Below, one piece after another: positions 60,297 to 64,000 of a DNA stretch of 64,000 nucleotides. The DNA is from Nocardioides nitrophenolicus. GTDB lineage: Bacteria; Actinomycetota; Actinomycetes; Propionibacteriales; Nocardioidaceae. Numbering within the stretch: position 1 is the first letter of the stretch; each line of letters begins with the position of its first letter. The translations under genes were made by a program, and so were the position numbers. The notes beneath the pieces were generated by a model that had not been told where the DNA came from, made no database searches, and worked only from the letters and a program-made list of their open reading frames with translations. The stretch covers positions 2,418,001 to 2,482,000 of the forward strand of contig NZ_JAFBBY010000001.1 of NCBI RefSeq assembly GCF_016907515.1, read 5' to 3'.

Positions 60297-61508
60297 TCAG
60301 ACGCGCTCGACGATCGTGGCGATGCCCATGCCGCCGCCGACGCAGAGCGTGGCGAGGCCGCGGCGCAGGTCGCGGCGCTCGAGCTCGTCGATCAGGGTGC
60401 CGAGGATCATCGCGCCGGTCGCGCCGAGCGGGTGACCCATGGCGATCGCGCCGCCGTTGACGTTGGTGATGTCGTGGCTGATGCCCATGTCGCGCATGAA
60501 CCGCATGGCGACGGCGGCGAACGCCTCGTTGATCTCGAACAGGTCGATGTCGCCGACCTCGAGGCCGGCCTTGGCCAGCGCCTTGCGGGCGGCCGGGGCG
60601 GGACCGGTGAGCATGATGATCGGGTCCGCGCCGGAGACCGCGGTCGCGATGATCCGGGCCCGCGGGGTCAGGCCGAGGTCCTTGCCGACCTGCTCGTTGC
60701 CGATCAGGGTGAGCGCGGAGCCGTCGACGATGCCCGAGCTGTTGCCGGCGTGGTGGACGTGGTTGATCCTCTCGAGCCAGTGGTACTTCTCGAGCGCCAC
60801 GTCGTCGAAGCCGGCGTCGGCGCCGAGCTGGGCGAAGGACGGCTTGAGCCCGGCGAGGCCCTCGACCGAGGTGTCGGGACGGACGGTCTCGTCGCGGTCG
60901 AGCACGGTCAGGCCGTTGATGTCCTTGACCGGCACGATCGCGCCGTCGAAGTAGCCGTTGGCCTGCGCCTTGGCGGCGCGGTGGTGGGACTCGGCGGCGT
61001 ACGCGTCGACGTCCTCGCGGTTCCAGCCCTCGATGGTGGCGATCAGGTCGGCGCCGATGCCCTGCGGCACGAAGCCCGCCTTGAACGCGGTCGCGGGGTC
61101 GGACGCCCAGGCGCCGCCGTCGGAGCCCATCGGCACCCGGCTCATCGACTCGACGCCGCCGGCGATGATCAGGTCCTCGAACCCGCCGCGCACGCGGCCC
61201 GCGGCCTGGTTGACGGCCTCGAGGCCGGAGGCGCAGAAGCGGTTGAGCTGGACGCCGGCGACGGTGTCCGGGAGACCGGCGGCGATGGCCACGGTCTTCG
61301 CGATGTCGCCACCCTGGTCGCCGATCGGGGAGACGACGCCGAGCACGATGTCGTCGATCCGGTTCGGGTCGAGGCCCGGGTTGCGCTCCTGCACGGCGTC
61401 GACGAGGCCGACGGCGAGGTCGACCGGCTTCACCTCGTGGAGGGAGCCGTTGGCCTTGCCCCGGCCGCGCGGCGTGCGGAGGTGGTCGTACACGAATGCT
61501 TCTGCCAT
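60297..61508 (-). CDS. fadA: Acetyl-CoA acyltransferase (3-ketoacyl-CoA thiolase)
   Basis: This 403-residue thiolase cleaves 3-ketoacyl-CoA, the last beta-oxidation step. The nucleophile is Cys92 (NRFCASG), with His359 (MGHPLG) and Cys389 (CVGGGMG) as the other catalytic residues. It starts at ATG 61508 and is followed by fadB after 38 nt. It is divergent from a MerR regulator, with a shared promoter region of 62 bp. Confidence 0.92.
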   Translation of the reverse strand: MAEAFVYDHLRTPRGRGKANGSLHEVKPVDLAVGLVDAVQERNPGLDPNRIDDIVLGVVSPIGDQGGDIAKTVAIAAGLPDTVAGVQLNRFCASGLEAVNQAAGRVRGGFEDLIIAGGVESMSRVPMGSDGGAWASDPATAFKAGFVPQGIGADLIATIEGWNREDVDAYAAESHHRAAKAQANGYFDGAIVPVKDINGLTVLDRDETVRPDTSVEGLAGLKPSFAQLGADAGFDDVALEKYHWLERINHVHHAGNSSGIVDGSALTLIGNEQVGKDLGLTPRARIIATAVSGADPIIMLTGPAPAARKALAKAGLEVGDIDLFEINEAFAAVAMRFMRDMGISHDITNVNGGAIAMGHPLGATGAMILGTLIDELERRDLRRGLATLCVGGGMGIATIVERV

Positions 61509-61554
61509 GACCGTCCTTGTTTCTGTACGGGAGAGGTGTCTCTGAGGTCGATTG

Positions 61555-61571
61555 TGACACTATTACTGTCA
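61555..61571. promoter_or_regulatory. Inverted repeat overlapping the MerR start, likely fadAB/MerR operator
   Basis: TGACA-ctattac-TGTCA spans the end of the divergent region. Its last base is the A of the MerR ATG. MerR proteins bind such spaced repeats to control divergent operons. Confidence 0.5.
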
Positions 61572-62332
61572 TGGTCAAGAGCGAGGAGCCCGCGGGCGGT
61601 GTGACCCAGGACGCATCGGGGGCGGACCCGAGGCCCGGATCCGCCGACGAGCTGCTCACCCTCGAGGAGCTCACCGCCCGGGTCGGCCTCACCGTGCGCA
61701 CGGTGCGCTTCTACACCTCGCGCGGCCTGGTCCCCCCGCCCATCCGGCGCGGCCGCTCCGGCTACTACTCCGCGGTCCACCTGGCCCGGATCGAGCTGGT
61801 GCTGGAGCTGCAGAGCCACGGGTTCACGCTCTCCGCGATCGAGCGCTACGTCGCCGGCATCCCCGACGACGCCACCCCCGAGGACATCGCCCTGGCCCGC
61901 ACCATGCTCGCCCCCTGGCAGTCCGACCTGCCCGTCGAGATGGACCGCGACCAGCTCGAGCAGAAGGCCGGACGCGCCCTGTCCGCCGAGGACGTCGCCA
62001 CCCTCCAGGCGCTGGGCGTGCTGCGGATCCGCGGGGCGTCGTACCTCGTCGCGAGCAACCAGCTCGCCATCGGCATCCGGCTGCTCGAGCTCGGGTTCCC
62101 CCGCGAGGTCGCCGCCGCGGCCGCCGCGGTCTACCAGGAGCACGGCGAGCAGATGGCCAAGGAGCTCTACGAGGTCATCAACGACAAGCTCGCGCCGCTG
62201 TACGACGACGCCAGCACCTCCGCGCACTTCCGCGAGATCATGGAACGGCTCAAGCCGCTGTCCGTCGGCGGCCTGGTGTCGGCGTACGAGTCGGCGGTGG
62301 CGCGCGCGGCCCGGACCCCCCGGCGGCGCTGA
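61571..62332 (+). CDS. MerR-family transcriptional regulator (fatty-acid oxidation type)
   Basis: This 253-residue protein has an N-terminal MerR winged helix (about residues 28-95; LTVRTVRFYTSRGLVPPP and GRSGYYSAVHLARIE) and a long helical effector domain. Similar regulators sit beside fadAB in actinobacteria. No ribosome site precedes ATG 61571 and the operator overlaps the codon, so a leaderless mRNA is plausible. It probably regulates fadAB and itself. Confidence 0.82.
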   Translation: MVKSEEPAGGVTQDASGADPRPGSADELLTLEELTARVGLTVRTVRFYTSRGLVPPPIRRGRSGYYSAVHLARIELVLELQSHGFTLSAIERYVAGIPDDATPEDIALARTMLAPWQSDLPVEMDRDQLEQKAGRALSAEDVATLQALGVLRIRGASYLVASNQLAIGIRLLELGFPREVAAAAAAVYQEHGEQMAKELYEVINDKLAPLYDDASTSAHFREIMERLKPLSVGGLVSAYESAVARAARTPRRR

Positions 62333-62394
62333 CCCGGCTCGAACTGGCCCCGGAATTGCGCCGACCCGGCTCGAACTAGCCCCGGAATTGCGTC
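62331..62394. repeat. 32-bp tandem repeat (two copies)
   Basis: Two near-identical 32-nt units (62331-62362 and 62363-62394) begin gacccggctcgaact and differ at two positions. The first overlaps the MerR stop codon. A third start of gacccggc opens the following hairpin. Confidence 0.75.
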
Positions 62395-62420
62395 GACCCG
62401 GCAGAAAGTTCTGCCGGGTC
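62395..62420. terminator. Hairpin between MerR gene and helicase gene
   Basis: A perfect 12-bp stem (gacccggcagaa / ttctgccgggtc) has a 2-nt loop. It lies between the convergent MerR and DEAD-box genes. An inverted ggcagaaagt copy recurs at 62438-62447. Confidence 0.7.
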
Positions 62421-62450
62421 GGCGCGAATCTCAGGCCACTTTCTGCCTGG

Positions 62451-63938
62451 TCAGCGCCGACCGGAGCTGAAGCCGGCGGCACTGTGGCCGCCGCCCGAGC
62501 CGGCGCCCGCGCCCCGTGAGCGGGACCGGTTGCGCCCGCCGCCTCCGGAGCGCTGGCCGGCCGGCTTCGCGACGCCCTGCCCCGAGCGGCCCTGGCCACC
62601 CGAGCGCTGGCCCTGCCCGCCCGAGCGGCCCTGGCCGCCCGACTTCGAGGCCGCGGCCTGCTTCGCCGCGGGCCTCTTGCCGCCGCCGGAGCGGCGCCGA
62701 CCGCCACCGCCGTTGCCGCTGCCACCCTGGGAGGGCGCGGGGGTCAGGTCGATCCCACCGGGGCGGGTCCGCTCGCCGGGGGCCAGGTCCTGCAGCACCG
62801 GGTGGTCCGGGCCCTGGATCCGGGTGGTGGTCGGGGTGATCCCGGCGGCCCGGGTCAGCGCCCGGACGTCGCCACGCTGCTCACTGGTCATCAGCGTGAT
62901 GACCGTGCCGGCGGCGCCGGCCCGCGCCGTCCGGCCCGAGCGGTGCAGGTACGCCTTGTGCTCGGCCGGCGGATCGGCGTGGACGACGAGCGAGACGTCG
63001 TCGACGTGGATGCCGCGGGCCGCGATGTCGGTGGCGACCAGGGTGGTCGCCGTACCGCTGTGGAAGGCCTCCATGTTGCGGGTGCGGGCACCCTGGCTCA
63101 GGTTGCCGTGGAGGTCGACGGCGGGCACGCCGTTCTTGTTGAGCTGGCGGGCCAGAGCCTTGGCACCGTGCTTGGTGCGGGTGAAGACGACCGTGCGGCC
63201 CGGGGCGCTGACCAGGTCGAGCAGCACGGGCAGGCGCTGCTCGCGCTCGACGTGGAGCACGTGGTGGTCCATCTTGGTCACCGGCGACTGCGCCGAGTCG
63301 GCCTCGTGCACCGCCGGGTCGACCAGGAAGCGCTTGACGAGGACGTCGATGGCGTTGTCGAGGGTCGCGGAGAACAGCATCCGCTGCCCGCCCTTGGGCG
63401 TCTGGTCGAGCAGCCGGCGTACGGCGGGCAGGAAGCCGAGGTCGGCCATGTGGTCGGCCTCGTCGAGCACCGTCACCCGGACGTCGGCGAGGCTGCAGTG
63501 GCCCTGGCCGATCAGGTCCTCGAGCCGGCCGGGGCAGGCGATCAGGATGTCGACGCCGTCGCGCAGCGCGGTGACCTGCGGGCCCTGGCCGACGCCACCG
63601 AAGACCGTGGTGGTGCGCAGCCCGACCGCCTTCGCGAGCGGAGCGACGGTCGCGGCGATCTGGGAGGCCAGCTCGCGGGTCGGCGCGAGCACCAGCGCCC
63701 GGGGGCGCTTCGGCGCGGGGCGGCGGCGCTCGCCGTCGGCGGCCAGGCGGGCGACGAGCGGCAGCCCGAACGCATAGGTCTTGCCGGAGCCGGTGCGGCC
63801 GCGGCCGAGCACGTCGCGGCCCTTCAGCGAGTCCGGCAGCGTCGCGGCCTGGATCGGCGTCGGGACGGTGATCTGCTCCGCGGTGAGTACGTCGAGGAGG
63901 GCGGTGGGCACGCCGAGGTCGGCGAAGGTGGTGGTCAC
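62451..63938 (-). CDS. DEAD-box ATP-dependent RNA helicase
   Basis: This 495-residue helicase has the Q motif (PTPIQ), Walker A GRTGSGKT, PTRELA, the DEAD box (LDEADHM), SAT and HRSGRTARAG motifs. A C-terminal tail of about 95 residues, rich in Gly, Arg, Ser and Lys (RGG-like), is a typical RNA-binding extension. The start is GTG 63938 with a GGAGAG site. It is a general RNA-remodelling enzyme, often linked to cold or ribosome assembly. The 62 bases to the window end hold its promoter region and no gene. Confidence 0.92.
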   Translation of the reverse strand: MTTTFADLGVPTALLDVLTAEQITVPTPIQAATLPDSLKGRDVLGRGRTGSGKTYAFGLPLVARLAADGERRRPAPKRPRALVLAPTRELASQIAATVAPLAKAVGLRTTTVFGGVGQGPQVTALRDGVDILIACPGRLEDLIGQGHCSLADVRVTVLDEADHMADLGFLPAVRRLLDQTPKGGQRMLFSATLDNAIDVLVKRFLVDPAVHEADSAQSPVTKMDHHVLHVEREQRLPVLLDLVSAPGRTVVFTRTKHGAKALARQLNKNGVPAVDLHGNLSQGARTRNMEAFHSGTATTLVATDIAARGIHVDDVSLVVHADPPAEHKAYLHRSGRTARAGAAGTVITLMTSEQRGDVRALTRAAGITPTTTRIQGPDHPVLQDLAPGERTRPGGIDLTPAPSQGGSGNGGGGRRRSGGGKRPAAKQAAASKSGGQGRSGGQGQRSGGQGRSGQGVAKPAGQRSGGGGRNRSRSRGAGAGSGGGHSAAGFSSGRR

Positions 63939-64000
63939 GTGTTTCTCTCCGGGGACCGCAGCACGCGTCGGCGCGTTCCCCTCATGGGCGTCTCGCCGTG

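Overview
The window is very GC-rich, with almost every third codon position G or C, and it codes densely on both strands with many 1-4 nt start/stop overlaps. Its gene content is typical of a high-GC actinobacterium: steroid hsa/ksh/kstD genes, an LCP protein, IclR/TetR/PadR/MerR regulators, AtuA-type and acyl-CoA catabolic operons. A Nocardioides-like organism is my best guess, inferred from gene repertoire and base composition only. No rRNA, tRNA, CRISPR array, transposase or integrase was seen.

Region 1 (1-12.6 kb) is a nearly complete set for opening rings A and B of 3-ketosteroids. It holds two KstD-type dehydrogenases, a ketosteroid isomerase with its catalytic residues, the KshA oxygenase with a small Cys-containing partner, the KshB reductase, and HsaA, HsaB, HsaC and HsaD. 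An IclR regulator and a tandem MarR-type regulator sit among them. The genes lie in several short divergent units. A shared CTCCCG-N5-CGGGAG-like inverted repeat lies 44-111 bp upstream of kstD, iclR, hsaA, hsaB/hsaD and kshA and may be the regulon operator.

Region 2 (12.6-15.5 kb) carries an AEC-family transporter, an epimerase-like SDR, a hypothetical protein and a small PLDc_N-type membrane protein.

Region 3 (15.5-32.0 kb) is one long minus-strand operon: GH78 alpha-L-rhamnosidase, a five-gene oligopeptide/sugar-type ABC importer, SDR, 2-hydroxyacid dehydrogenase, Zn alcohol dehydrogenase, a metallo-beta-lactamase-fold protein that has lost its metal ligands, an IclR regulator and an FAH-family hydrolase. 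Divergently transcribed are an FMN alpha-hydroxyacid oxidase and an acyl-CoA synthetase. The set suggests import and breakdown of a rhamnoside.

Region 4 (32.0-41.6 kb) is a TetR-led operon with AtuA, a biotin-dependent acyl-CoA carboxylase (two subunits), two acyl-CoA dehydrogenases, an SRPBCC protein and a DinB/MDMPI-fold protein. It resembles acyclic-terpene or methyl-branched acyl-CoA catabolism.

Region 5 (41.6-54.6 kb) is mixed: a Phd/PIN toxin-antitoxin pair, an NmrA-like reductase flanked by a 29-bp duplication of the ftsX 3' end, a PadR-42aa-ATPase-FtsX export operon with a perfect 12-bp operator palindrome, a secreted Ca-binding-repeat protein, an AbrB/VapC pair, SDRs, a VanZ/RDD membrane protein, a histidine phosphatase, an APH-like kinase, and a frameshifted DUF2867-like gene between two 74-bp repeats.

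Region 6 (54.6-64 kb) holds an ABC-2-like transporter pair, an LCP cell-wall ligase, the fadA-fadB beta-oxidation operon with a divergent MerR regulator, and a DEAD-box RNA helicase. Several convergent gene junctions carry hairpins built from locus-specific repeated motifs.
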